NCBI GenBank assembly: GCA_037892935.1
Contig: JAYXKI010000016.1
Span: 682,001-746,000, forward strand
Source of the DNA: Phlebopus portentosus
Taxonomy: Eukaryota; Basidiomycota; Agaricomycetes; Boletales; Boletinellaceae
Direction of reading: 5' to 3'
DNA length: 64,000 nt
Part shown: piece after piece, positions 35,235-46,666 of the stretch
How positions within the stretch are numbered: position 1 is the stretch's first letter
Layout: every line of letters starts with the position of its first letter
Notes under the pieces: model-generated
Databases searched by the model: none
What the model saw: only the letters and a program-made list of their open reading frames with translations
What the model was told of the DNA's origin: nothing
Program-made: the position numbers and the translations under genes

Positions 35235-35301
35235 GCGGAGAGGCAGAAAGATTTTTGATAAGAAGCAACCGACATATGTGGGGATAGGTGGGGATGCGGG
35301 G
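35235..35301 (+). promoter_or_regulatory. Cluster of CreA/Mig1-type (SYGGRG) sites before the carboxylate transporter
   Basis: GCGGAG (about 35235), GTGGGG (35278-35283), GTGGGG (35288-35293) and GCGGGG (35296-35301) all match the fungal carbon-catabolite repressor consensus SYGGRG. The last three fall within 24 bp. They lie about 335-400 bp before the transporter ATG. JEN-type transporters are glucose-repressed in yeasts, so the cluster makes sense, but function here is inferred. Confidence 0.4.
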
Positions 35302-35474
35302 AGCCAAGCGCAAAAGAGCAGTCATGTTGCGAATGGCCATCAGAATATCATAAACTTTCGGAAGAGCACGTGCGCGGATATGCACCTGGTTCTCCATCCC
35401 AGGGACGGGCTATTGCATATAGAGAATACCCACAGGTATCCGTGCTAACTAATACTATTGTAAGCTCCTGGCTG

Positions 35475-35482
35475 GTATAAAT
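35475..35482 (+). promoter_or_regulatory. TATA box of the carboxylate transporter gene
   Basis: TATAAATA lies about 155 bp before the ATG at 35636. This leaves room for a leader that contains repeats of GAACGAACG and GTCGAGTCGAGTCG just before the start. Confidence 0.5.
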
Positions 35483-35635
35483 ACATGGTAAGGGGGGCTT
35501 GTTCACATCCAACGTCTTCCCGAACGTTCCCGCAGGACAGACGTCCCTCTGCCTCGTCCCTCACCCCCTCTCGACCACTCGTCCGCTGTCAAACCAAACG
35601 AACGAACGCAGTCGAGTCGAGTCGCTTGAGCGGCA

Positions 35636-37351
35636 ATGGCACCGTACTTCATCCGCAACCTCATCCCCCGCAAAGAGAAGAACGAGGGCGAGCATGAACT
35701 CACCCTCCTTCAAGCTCTTGCCACCCTCACTCCCGTCCAGGTTCTTCAAGTCTTCTGTGGTTGGTTCGCCTGGACGTGCGATGCTATCGATTTCTTCAGT
35801 GTATCCCTGAGCGTTACCAACCTCGAGGAACTGTTCAACAGATCTACCCATGACATCGTGAGTTACCATCTCAATACCATCAGTGGGGTACCTATCATGC
35901 GAACAAACGTAACTGAAATGTAATCGGATGAAAAATAAATAGACGACGAGTATCACGCTTACACTTTTGTTCCGCCCTATCGGGGCTGCTGTTTTCGGTA
36001 TCCTCTCTGATCGGTACGGCCGTCGATGGCCTCTCGTAGTCAATCTTATGTTGCTGTCTGGTTTCCAGATCGGCTCTGGTTTCGTAAAGACATACTCGCA
36101 ATTCCTCGCGCTTCGTTCTTTGTTCGGTAAGTGTCTTAAAATACCCAACATTACTGAATGACGCACGGAAATTGATTCACCAATTGATAGGTATTTGCAT
36201 GGGTGGCGTATGGGGACTTGCCGCTGCAACGGCGCTTGAGAACCTACCGGTCGAGGCTCGCGGTTTCATTTCTGGAATCCTTCAGCAAGGTTATGCGGTC
36301 GGCTACCTTATCGCTGCTGTTATCGATCTCGAACTCGTTCCAAAGGTGGAGGCTAGTTGGCGTGCGCTTTTCTGGACCGCAGCAGGCATCTCTGCAGCCG
36401 CAGCCGTCGTACGCGCCATCACTCCTGAATCCGAGTTCTTCTTACGGGCGAAAGCCGCACGCGGCTCAGCGGATACGAAGAACAAGACGCGAGTATTCTT
36501 GCACGAAACTAAAGTGATGCTCCGTCGTCATTGGATACTCTGTATTTACGCTGTGTTGCTTATGGCTGGCTTCAACTTTCTGTCTCATGGGAGTCAAGAT
36601 CTCTATCCAACGTACCTCAAGGTCACCAAGGGCTTCACAGACAACAGGGCCACTGTAGCGACTATCATTGGCAATGTCGGTGCAATCGTCGGCGGTGCTG
36701 TCGCCGGATATGCCAGTCAGCATATCGGTCGACGTCTGGCAATACTCATTTGCGTCCTGCTTGTCGGGGCTTTCATTCCGCTTTGGATCCTACCAGATAA
36801 TTTCAGCGGACTTGCTGCAGGAGCATTCTGCTTGCAATTCGGTGTACAGGGTGCTTGGGGTGTCATCCCGATCTTCCTTTCTGAGATATCGCCACCTGCG
36901 TTTCGTGGAACTTTCCCCGGCGTTGCGTACCAAATCGGTAACATGATCTCTGCTGCATCCGCACAGATCGAAACCAGTATGTACTTGTTTTCACTACGAT
37001 AATTACGGATACTAATTTCATAATTCTGCAGCCGGTGGCAATAATATGCGGACTACAATTATTGTCGACGGTGTGCTGACGGACGTACCGGACTACGCAA
37101 AGGTGCAGGGCATCTTCATTGGTGTTATCGCTGCCTTCGTCTTCTGCATTACTCTCGTCGGTCCGGAGCAGCACGGTGCGCACTTTGAGCGCGCAAAGGC
37201 GGCGTTCGAGGAGGGCGCTGGCGAGGACCAGGAACGTTTCGAGGACGGACGCGAGGTCGAAGATAAGGGTGGCGTGACGGAGATTAGGCGCGAGAAGTCG
37301 AAGGACTCGAGCGTAAGGGACTCAATCAGGGAGGCGAAAGAGAAGGTTTGA
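35636..37351 (+). CDS. JEN-type monocarboxylate/proton symporter (MFS)
   Basis: Four exons (35636-35857, 35943-36126, 36191-36976 and 37032-37351) total 1512 nt, or 503 aa. It is a 12-helix major facilitator permease of the plasma membrane. The MFS motif appears as GILSDRYGRRWPLV after the second helix and again as GYASQHIGRRLAIL. The segment NFLSHGSQDLYPT matches the signature of lactate/pyruvate transporters of the JEN family, N-x-x-S/T-H-x-S/T-Q-D-x-x-x-T. The cytosolic C-terminus is long, charged and Glu/Lys/Arg-rich (about 60 residues), a possible site for regulated endocytosis. Substrates are inferred to be short monocarboxylates or dicarboxylates. The promoter has a TATA box and a CreA-site cluster. 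Confidence 0.93.
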
Positions 37352-38392
37352 GGAAAACGGATGAATTACATATTCCGGATCATGCCTGGAATATCCTTCC
37401 TTCCGATCTTTACCCACGGTCACGATCTGACATGTCTATATGCTACTTACTTTTTCTTACTCATTTTTGTTTCATGCCCGTTATTAACTTTTTTACGACA
37501 AAAATAACTGTAGTACTATATCGTACTGTACTTGTGTTCTTTTTCTTGATATCATTCTGAAACAACGGAACGATCGAGCGCTGTGACTGGAACGCTGTGG
37601 TCGCTTGTTTGTCCCAATTATTTATGTAACAAGTGAATAAGAAAGAGAAAAGCGAGGTACTGTATATTGTATACAGATAGGAAATGTCCTCGCGAGCGAC
37701 TCGTAGCAGCTTTAGCTACACTCTGTACAGTGCATATCACCTAAACGCGGCAACTCAAGTCGCGTCAATTTCCCAACTTTACTCCTCCTCCTCCACAAAT
37801 GCATATATGGCTTCAAAAACACCTGTAGTAGATGGAGGGAGTCCCATATTATATAGTTACTTGGTCAAAATTTTATTCTGAGGGGGGGATTTTTTTTCGA
37901 GACAAAAGAATGAAACATCTTGGCAAAAGTATTACTGGTAATAATCCGTCCAAAAAATTATCTAATCGAATGTCGATCAATCCTATACTCATTGAGCTGT
38001 TGGAGGGCCGGACCTCCTGGGTCGATGGGACTTGTACTTCTTTACTGCAAACAAGCACTCAGGTGTTGAGAAACTGTTATCGATCTCTGCTGAGCCCTCA
38101 GCTTCTTCTCGCCTTGATGTTTCTATGGAACGGCTTCTTTCTCTCTTAGTATACTGTTTTTGGCCAATCACCGACAAAGACAGACTGAAAAGCATGCCGT
38201 CGGCTGGCAGATAGGCGTCTCTTCTCTTTCTTTTCCGACAAGCGCATGGCCTGAAGTCTTGTGTCGGCTCTGAATGAAAGCAACCCATCTAGCCATCCAG
38301 ACTTTTGTGGCACAGCGTGGACCGTGAATCGCCAAGAACGGGACATTCGGTTGCTGTCCGCGCCCATGGCCTGGTATAAATTCGTACACTGC
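37352..38392. other. Intergenic region before the M43 protease
   Basis: About 1 kb, AT-rich in its first half. It has short homopolymers, with runs of seven G and eight T around 37882-37900. No gene is supported. TATAAA at 38375-38380 is the likely TATA box of the protease gene. Confidence 0.45.
38375..38380 (+). promoter_or_regulatory. TATA box, probably of the M43 protease gene
   Basis: TATAAA is followed 18 bp later by the ATG proposed as start of the protease. If it is a true TATA box, transcription would begin near 38400-38410. That would put the ATG at 38393 very close to, or even before, the cap site, which keeps the start uncertain. Confidence 0.35.
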
Positions 38393-39617
38393 ATGTCGCC
38401 TTACAAGGGTGAAGTCGTAGCACCTTCACCAGCGACCTTTGAACCTGTCAAGTCGCCAAGTCATCTTTAGCACCATGTGCAGAGGTCTTCGTTTTACTCC
38501 TCGCGTTGAGCGCCTTCGCGAACCCGCTCACTGCCAATAGCTCTGTCCAAAACGTACGTCGCATTCTCATCTGTACCTATTTTTGCAAGCATTGATCCCG
38601 TTATTGGTGATAGTATAGATTCAATTGTGGTACAACAATCTCTGAAGGAGAGGTTGAAGCAGCGGAGCTTGATTTCCGGAGAAAAATGGCAGAACGCGTC
38701 GGCACGCGTGAGCTTGCGGCGCGTGCGGCAACTGTCTCGGTTTATTTTCATGCCGTCTCCGAAGACGATACTGTCGCTGGAGGAAACATCCCGTAAGTGT
38801 CCTCAGTTTATATGGAACTTATGTCCTCGTTTATCCATACCCATGACAGAGAGTCCCAGATCCTTGACCAAATCTCCGTCCTCAACTCCGACTTCAGTGA
38901 GACGGGAGTAAGTTTCACACTCGCCGAGATCACCCGTACCGTGAACAGCAATTGGTTCAATAATGCCGGGCCCAGCTCTTCGTTACAGACGGCGATGAAG
39001 CAGTCATTACGCCAGGGGGATGCAGCAGCCTTGAACGTTTACACTGTCGGCTTCAACAACGCGGCTGATCAAGGCCTCTTGGGATATGCGACGTTCCCGA
39101 GTTCCTACAGCAGCAACCCAGACGATGATGGAGTTGTTATGCGCTTTACAACCTTGCCTGGAGGCAGTCAGACCAATTACAATGGAGAACAGGTAAAAGC
39201 CTGGTTAATCTAACGAGTCAATTCTTTCTGACAACCGTCGTTGCTTTAGGTGCTTACTCATGAAACTGGACACTGGGTCGGCCTATACCACACCTTCCAG
39301 GGCGTAGGTGATCCTCTTCTCTTCCGGAAGAGGTATACCTAATCATTTGTTTCTAGGGCTGTACCGGGTCCGGCGACATGGTCGATGACACGCCTGCAGA
39401 GGCTGAGCCTGCTTCGGGTTGCCCAGAGAGACGCGACACTTGCTCCTCCCCTGGCGTTGATCCTCCGTACGGTTCATATTTGACCGACGAGCATGCTGTC
39501 TGACGACTTTCTGTAGACAACTACATGGATTACGCTTATAATTCGTGCATGGAAGAGTTCACTCCTGGCCAAATCACGCGTCTGACGGACCAGCTTGCTA
39601 CATACCGAGGATTGTAA
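38393..39617 (+). CDS. Secreted M43-family (pappalysin/MEP1-like) metalloprotease
   Basis: The zinc site [11 protein letters not shown] (39250-39290) fits HExxHxxGxxH, and the Met-turn is in [11 protein letters not shown], both typical of M43 proteases. The propeptide side has CGTTISEGE and [20 protein letters not shown]. The mature part has [20 protein letters not shown]. Six or seven exons end at the TAA at 39617, about 280 aa. The signal peptide core [14 protein letters not shown] begins at 38483, but its frame has no local ATG and an in-frame stop lies upstream. I propose a short first exon, 38393-38408 (MSPYK), spliced over 38409-38482. The alternative is the out-of-frame CACCATG at 38474, which would mean a frameshift at the start. 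It is convergent with the SDR gene. Confidence 0.85.
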
Positions 39618-39820
39618 ACCGATCGCTGAATGATGCTTCCAGTCCATAGTAAATATGGATACCATCGCCCAAAGTCTCACGGATACATGTGAATTTGAAT
39701 GAAATAAAGTTTCACGATTTCTGATAGGGTGCAGGCTGGTGCGACTGAACGGCGAAAATGCACCGAATTTATCGCCTGTGTCCATATAACAAAAGCATCC
39801 GAAAGGGCACGACCGTCTGC

Positions 39821-40733
39821 TTAAATGAATTTCCCGCCACCATCGACCTCGATTCGCTGGCCGGTGATGTACCGGCATCTAGACGGAATTCAGTTCAGTA
39901 AGACAGCGAAGCATACAAAAAGCAGCCCTTACTTCATACAGAAGAGGTACGCTTCGGCGAGTTCATCGGGCTGTCCGATATGCTGAACTAATAGTTTCTT
40001 GGCGTGTTTCTCTAATTCCTCTCTCGCCTCTGCAGGAAGCTGATCCAAAAGCTAGAAGTCGGTTAATACTTGTCCAAGAACCTCTTTCTATAGCACATAC
40101 CTCAGTCTTGACAAGACCTGGACTTATAACATTGACGCGAATTGGTGCAAGATCCACCGCCAACCCGCGGGTGAGAGAATCAACCGCACCAACAACTCCT
40201 GAGATCAGAGACCAGCCTTTCCTAGGCCTGACGAGAAGTATTCCGATTGTGAGCGTGATTGAACCTCCCGGGCGAATCTTTGCGGCTTGAGCGGCAGTGA
40301 AGGCACCCCAAAAGCGCACATCAAAGACGTCTACGAATATAGGAATATGGGATACCGTGAGTATCTCAAGTCCAAAGGTAATAAGATACTGACCTTTATT
40401 TGCGTCAAGGTCCATGTCTGGGAATGAAGTCCGTAAAGAATCTCCACTTGTCCATACAAGGTGGTCGATCTCTCCAACACGTTCCAGCAGTTCCTTCACA
40501 CTCTTCGAGTCTCTCGCATCCACCACTTCTCCCGATGCAGTTCCCTCTACGGTCGAGCCTGCCACTGTTATGTCGTCTTTCAAACGCACGAGAGCTGCCT
40601 CGACCTTAGCTATAGACGAAGAGGCAATGATGACCTTGAAAGCGCGAGAGAGCAGAGATGCTTTGGCAACACTATAACCTATCCCAGAAGATCCACCGAC
40701 GATGAGCACTGTCTTGCCCGCGAGTGTAGCCAT
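39821..40733 (-). CDS. Short-chain dehydrogenase/reductase without the YxxxK motif
   Basis: Four exons are read. The Rossmann glycine motif is VGGSSGIGYSVAKAS near the N-terminus. DARDSKSVKELLERVGEIDH and LVWTSGDSL cover the central strands. VFDVRFWGAFTAAQAA follows the first intron. VDLAPIRVNVISPGLVKTE is the typical C-terminal SDR segment, and the last exon gives RYITGQRIEVDGGGKFI, ending at 39821. In the active-site region, LISGVVGAVDSLTRG aligns with the usual YxxxKAAxxxLTR. The catalytic Tyr and Lys are replaced by hydrophobic residues. Comparable mushroom SDRs of this kind exist, and whether they catalyse redox chemistry is unclear. Length is near 250 aa. It is not the source of the pseudogene at 19-20 kb, which is from another SDR branch. 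Confidence 0.87.
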
Positions 40734-41778
40734 TGTATACGAAATACGACCCAGAAAACGTCTGAGAGTGGCAGCCCATTCGAGTTCAGCCTTGAGTATT
40801 TATGAGATGACCTTGAGACTTGGCTGATCAAGCGTTTAGTCAGTGCGACAGCATCGGAACATACTCTCGCAGAATCCGAAACCATTATAGTAATGCTGAT
40901 AATGGATTACCTTCAAATGTACACGTGTTCCCGGGTGCTGTGTGAAGTGACGAGAGAAAGGGATCAAATTTGTCGTCGCGGTGATAAACACGGTCCGTGA
41001 CTCTGAGACCATCAGTTTCGTTCGTTCGCTTGTTCAACTTCTTGAGCCCAGACGTCGTACTTTATCCACGCAACATCCCATGAAGCAATCAAGACTTCTT
41101 GAATACATCCAACCAAACTCCAATGCATCCAAGATACAGGTTGTGGTTGTGGTATGCCACACAATTTCCGCGTGTATCCTGTATTCCCCGGCGGCTTATT
41201 CACGGGAACAGCAAATATTCTGAAGTGTGTTTACAAGCCATGCAGGGCGTGACAGGAATATTTTTTGAGCTTTACGTGATTTTTTTTTCCAAAAAAATTG
41301 AACTTGTCCTTTTCTAAAAATGCGAAAAATTGTATATTTTCGCTACGTTCCTGATAGATCCAAGAAATTTTACAAAAAAACCTAAAACTACGGGCTCGGC
41401 AGCGTTGCTGATTCACTGTAGTCTCACCAGACGAAGCAGACGCCAAGAGACGATCGTCGCGGCACCGACAGGGACCCACAAATTCCCGCAAATCCGTCAC
41501 CCAAGTACCAAGACACTGATCCTATTCATCTGCAGTTGAGCATGATTCCCGTTCATCGGTCACTCGCGCACCTCCGTAATATCTCCGCCCACGCGACCGA
41601 GGAGCGACAAGGAACTTGAAGTATGACTTGGCTCTTGGCATATCCATAAATAAAATCAGCGGAGTCTAACTTCAGCGCCCAGGGAGATGTGATCAACAGT
41701 GTGAATGCGAGGTACAAGCGCAAGGGGAAGAAAGTGAGCGGATCTGGGAGATGGAATATGGCAGGAAAGTAGAGCTCT
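40734..41778. other. Intergenic region between the SDR and Prp6 genes
   Basis: About 1 kb with no supported gene. It holds the SDR promoter and the Prp6 3' end. AT-rich runs (about 41265-41395) with several homopolymers are present. Confidence 0.45.
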
Positions 41779-44700
41779 TCATTCGAGCGCCTTCGCGACG
41801 AGCTCGAGGATCTCCTTCGTCTTCTTCCCGAAGTTTGCTGGGCCCTTCGCAATTGACTGCCAGACAGGACCATGATGCGGTTCTGCGGCGACGCATCGAT
41901 CTATTACTTCTTGCTGGTGTTCCTGTTCGTGTAAATAATGAATAAGCATGCCACACGCGACGGCGAAGGAAAAATAGAATACGCACAGCAGTCCCATGCT
42001 CCCGTTCGAAACGCAACCACCAGGCCCAACAATCTCCTCGATCCGGGTCCGTGGCACAAGCGCGCGCAAACCACTGCCTCGCTTTCTCTACCTTCCTCTC
42101 CGCCCAGAACAATCGCGCAACTGCACAGATAACCTGTGCATCTCCCGAGCATTTTCTCAATGCATCCGCGGAGCGCGTCTTTCGGGTCGGACGGGGCTCC
42201 GTCCAGATCGCCATCGCCCATAATGTTCCCGACGTAGGACACTCTTGCAGTCCACGGGCCAATACTGTCTTTGCCTGCTGTGGAGCTCCAGCTCGTTCCT
42301 CAACGCCGACGGCTTCCGCCCAGAGTGCATCGCTCCCTGGATTGATTAGACGTGCCTTGTCGAGCAGAGCACGCGCCTTGATGCTCTTCCCATCCGCCTC
42401 TTCTAATCTACTTGCAAGGATCCATAGCGTCACTTCTTTTGGACACGCTTTTAGGCCAGCAGCAAAGGACGCGCGAGCAGCGGCATAGTTTTTGTTGGTC
42501 TGGTGAATTTGGCCTTGGATCATGTATAACTTCGCGAATTTCGGGTACTTCTTCAGAGCTTGATCGAGGATCGATAACGCTGTGTCGATATGTCCCTGTT
42601 GTCTCTCAAAGACGGCAGCCTTCATCCAGATCTATGAATATTATCAGCAAACTCTTTCTACAATTAATGAACATATACACTTACCCTCTCGGTATCCGCC
42701 ACAGTCCTGGCGCGATTCAGCAATTCGCGAGCCACTGCGTACTCGCCATTCTCTGCCTCAAGCTTGACAGCAGCAAGCCAAATCTTCTCGCTATCTGGAT
42801 TGGCGACGAAGGCCTTCTCGAGCACCTCGCGAGCACCAGGAACATCATCCGCAAGCCATTTCTCCTTCGCTGACATAAGCCACAGGTCCTCAGCTTGTGG
42901 ACAGTGATGTACTGCCCGAGCCAGAACAGCATCCAATGACTCCCTAAAGTAGCAGTTAGGACAAGCAACTTACTGTAGCAGATAACTACAATGACGTACC
43001 GAGTTCCACGAGCCTTTTCGAGTGCGGCAGCCTTCTCCCACAGCATTCGTCGGTCGGGGAATACTTTGAGCGCGTACGCAAGGATAGCTCTAGCAGTCCC
43101 AATCATGCCTCTTTCTTCCGCACTCTCCGCATCACCAACCCAAGTGTCAAGACGGTCTGCCTCCTCGATTTCCATGCCGACCGTCGCTTTGATGATAGCT
43201 TCGCACGTACGAGGCGAACCTTCACTCTCGCAACGCTCCGCCTCCTTCAGCCACTGCTCACGAGTGAGTAGTACCTGATGCCTGCGCAGCTCGCGGACAC
43301 CTGCTTCAATCGTCTTATCGACCTGTTCGAGCTCCTTCGCACTCTGTGCCTCACTCTTCCCTTCCGCATGTGCTTCTTGTTCTAGCAGTCGACCCGCTGC
43401 TATCCAGATTTCGTGTGAAGTTGGAATAGCCTTGCGTGCTTTGTTGAGCACAGCTTTCGCTTTATCCGGCGTTTCTAATCGTGCAAGAGCTAGCCATAAC
43501 TCCACGGATAACGGAATAACTTCTACTGCTCGAGCAAGAAGCACACGGGCGTCTGTGATTGATTCCTCGAGGTTGACTACTTCCTTCCAGAGTCTAACCG
43601 AATTCGGGATTTGTTCGAGGGCTATAACACAGGTGGTGAGCACCTTTTGATCCAACGTAGAAGTAGTCTTTGATCTTACCTTTCCGCAATACACGTTTCT
43701 TGGCTTTTGTCTCTTGCTCTAATGACGCAGCTTTCAGCCAGATTTTGACACTTTGTGGGACATGCTGCACAGCATTGGCCAAAATGACCTTAGCATCTGG
43801 AGTATTCTGAAATAAAATACATAAATCAATAAGAACTAAAGCAATGAAAGGATGAAACATACATGCAATCTTGCCGCTTCTAACCAGATGTCTTCGCTCT
43901 TTGGACAATTCTCGCATCCGGCTTTGATGAGCTTACGCGCGGCGACCATCCGGCCTGCATGTTCTTCCACGCAAGCCGCGGCAATCCACCCAGGAGCATG
44001 CTTCGGGTTGGACTTCACGAGAGAATCAAACAGCATACGAGCACGCTTGATGTCTCCAATTTCGGCATCTGTCTTGTGCACGACGCTAGCCAGATCGGTT
44101 AGGTAGCCCTTTGGATCAACCGAGGTTGCTGTTCCAGCCACACTCGACGTGCCAGAAATTTGGTCAAGCTTGAGCGACAGGATCTTATCGCGAGCTTGTC
44201 CGATTTCCACGAAGTTGGTAAGAGTACCAGATTCTGCGGGAGTAACAAGACCACCCGTCTGAGCAAATATTGTCAGTAAATATGTTCCTTTGGCAGAGTG
44301 CACACATATACATACCTCTTGTTGCATAGGGTCAAGAGCATTATCGTATTCCGTCTTAGCTCTATCGCCGACAAGCACGCTATCAGGAACCACGAAACTT
44401 CGCTCGTCTCTCTTCCTCTTCTTTCGAGTAAGGTTCCCCACTTCTGGCAAGTTCTCCCATTCTTCATCAGTCACAGAAGAAAGCCCTCTCTTCAAATCAG
44501 CAAACTGCTGTTGAATCTTTGGACGCTCAGCACGAAGCCTCGCAAGCTCCTCTGCCTCGCGTTTCTCCCTATATTTCAAAGAGAAAAACGAAGTAACATT
44601 AGACGGTTCTGCGGAAGGGAAAAGCTGAACTAACCAGATGCACACACCTTCGAGCTCGCCGTCGGGCGTCCATGTTTTGGTCGACCATTTCATAAATTTG

Positions 44701-45022
44701 ATCCGCTTCTTCATCATCTGCTTCGTATGTCATACCCGCAAATAAGCCCACTTCGTTGTCTGGATCCTGGAATTGGTCCGGATCATATTCAGGTTCCTCG
44801 CCGCGCCTTGCTTGCGCCTCTCTGTCAATAAGCGACGTCAGTGGCATACCTTAAAGCATTAAACTTCGGCACGTACGCAATAGCTTCTGCAGACGGCCCT
44901 TCCCTGGCTGGACCAATATCTGAACGGGTCGTAAAGCCAGATGCACCTCGACCAAGACCAGCAACGTAGGATGCAGGCGCAGGCTGAGAAAGGAACGCCA
45001 ATTTGTTCTGTCTGTTCGCCAT
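41779..45022 (-). CDS. PRP6: Pre-mRNA splicing factor Prp6/Prp1 (U5/tri-snRNP component)
   Basis: This is a HAT/TPR-repeat scaffold that bridges U5 and U4/U6 in the tri-snRNP. The start is [20 protein letters not shown], followed by [20 protein letters not shown], the conserved PRP1 N-terminal domain. Next are [17 protein letters not shown] and the acidic [30 protein letters not shown] and a basic KKRKRDER stretch precede the repeats. The rest is a long array of HAT repeats from about 44150 to 41800, with units such as [28 protein letters not shown] and [12 protein letters not shown]. The C-terminus ends [11 protein letters not shown] before the TGA at 41779. Several short introns interrupt it, and it looks intact at around 910-930 residues, the family size. 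Confidence 0.95.
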
Positions 45023-45390
45023 ATTAAATCGATTCCTGGAGTCCTACCGAAAAGCTATCCCTTCGTTAGAAGAACAACTGTCAGGCGCCTACAAGGAAGA
45101 TGATGGAAGTCGGTGCACAAGTAACTCTCGCCTCATTCAAGTTGTTGTGTTGTGTTGTTGGCTGAATTGTGATGTGCCTGTATAAAGAGAAGACTTCCCA
45201 CGATTAAAGTGTACTTACAAATAAATCATGCGGTACTTCGAGCAATATTATTTGAATACTCAAGATCAACAAAGAAATAAACGATACAAAGCAGAAGGAA
45301 TATAGAATACTCGATACAAAGTCATTGCAAAAGAAAGGTACATCCGAAATCCTCATACCCATGTATACGCCTCACGTCCACGCTCTAGTA
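45023..45390. other. Intergenic region between the Prp6 and CAF1 genes
   Basis: These 368 bp form the Prp6 promoter and the CAF1 3' end. Nothing else is seen. Confidence 0.5.
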
Positions 45391-46666
45391 TCATCGATCA
45401 CCACCTACACCGATCTGTCGCAAGTGGTAGGCACCATTGACACCTACAGGAATCGCGCCATAGGGTGAACCTAGGGTATTCGAAAATCCTCCCATACCCG
45501 GCCCTCCAGGGGTCGGGTGTGTCGAGGTTGCCCCGCCTAGGATACCCGGACCACCAAGACCCATCCCTTGCTGTCCGTTTGCTCCCTGCTGCGACTGACT
45601 CTGAGAAACGATGTTAGCCTGTTCTCGCGGAGGCGTTCGCTCGCGCTCTGCGCTCGTTACCGCGCTACGTCCATACTGAACAAGGCCGTGCACGGACTGA
45701 GCGTCGTACGTGCCGTTCGTCAGCTGTAAGGCTGTTTTGCCCAAGCCATACAACTTCCCATTATACTCGGCTTCGTCGAGAAGGTCTGTGGAGTACATTT
45801 GCCGCATTTTGAAGAAGACGTTTGCTGTCAGGAGGGAGTCCGAGCCAGCTTGGTGGACAGGTCCAATACGGACGACCTGTCGTGCTTTTGAATAACGAAG
45901 ACGAAGATAATGAACAGAGTTGAAACGAGTACATACATCTAGCGCCTTTGCTACATCCTGTAGTCCACCTCTCAGTTTACATGACCGCATCATGTACTTC
46001 ACGTCGTACACCATTGGGAACCATAACGAGAATAGGTCGAAAAATCTTCTTCAACGGTGGGCAGAGGAACACAAGACAATAGCTTGACGAGATATCCGAA
46101 GTCATAACCACTAGTAGAGACTCAGTGATAAGTTCACTTGAACAACGGAACAGAGCTTACCTATGGAATGATATCCACCTAGTCTCGTCTGTTAGTACAA
46201 GTCCCGAAGTAATGAGCAACTCGGCGAAGTCATTGGGCTGTATCCCCTCCATAAGGTGACGCTGGAAGTTGATGCCAGACTCGCGCAGAAGCTCAATGGA
46301 GTCCGGGCTGAACATGTCCTCCAAGAGGTCGAAGTGGAAATTGAACTGCCACGTGCAAACCTCCTCAGGCTGGTTGCCCTCCGCATCGCTCAAGGTCAAG
46401 CCGATTTGGATGATTTTGAGGAGGTCGACATTACATCGCATCGTCTGATAATGATAATCTGAAGAAGTTCGAAATGTTCCTATCGGTCGTGCCACGACAC
46501 CCGGGAATTCTGTGTCCTATGCAACTAGGTGTAAGAAGACTTTATGCGAACAGTGCTGAAGAACATGAACCATGGCCACGTAAGGATATCGTTCGATGTG
46601 GTCTCTAATGACACGCATCTCTGCGTCGAGGTTTGATGCCCATACCTCACGTATTCGTGCCGCCAT
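45391..46666 (-). CDS. POP2: CCR4-NOT deadenylase subunit CAF1/Pop2
   Basis: This DEDD-family 3'-exonuclease shortens mRNA poly(A) tails in the CCR4-NOT complex. Exon 1 (46666-46571) codes MAARIREVWASNLDAEMRVI and joins at 46516 to the first catalytic motif DTEFPGVVARP. Then come LLKIIQIGLTLSDAEG, WQFNFHFDLLEDMFSPDSI and HSGYDFGYLVKLL with the third acidic residue. GPVHQAGSDSLLTANVFFKM holds the final His and Asp. All DEDDh residues are present. The C-terminal 90 or so residues after the catalytic domain are an extension rich in Gln, Gly, Ser and Pro, absent from the compact animal CNOT7. The stop is at 45391. Total length is near 380 aa. Confidence 0.95.

Larger units (their letters stand above)
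31943..35635. other. Gene-poor region
   Basis: About 3.7 kb without a supportable gene. Open frames occur, e.g. 32474-32977 (-), 32736-33194 (+) and 33749-34105 (+). They overlap on opposite strands, lack recognisable domains and do not extend through plausible splice junctions. A 9-bp tandem repeat is at 34275-34310. The last few hundred bases form the transporter promoter, with a TATA box and clustered CreA-type sites. A small species-specific gene or transposon relic cannot be excluded. Confidence 0.45.

Noticed and set aside
41553..41873. 106-codon minus-strand open frame at the end of Prp6
   Set aside because: It overlaps the true Prp6 3' exon in another frame and shows no domain.
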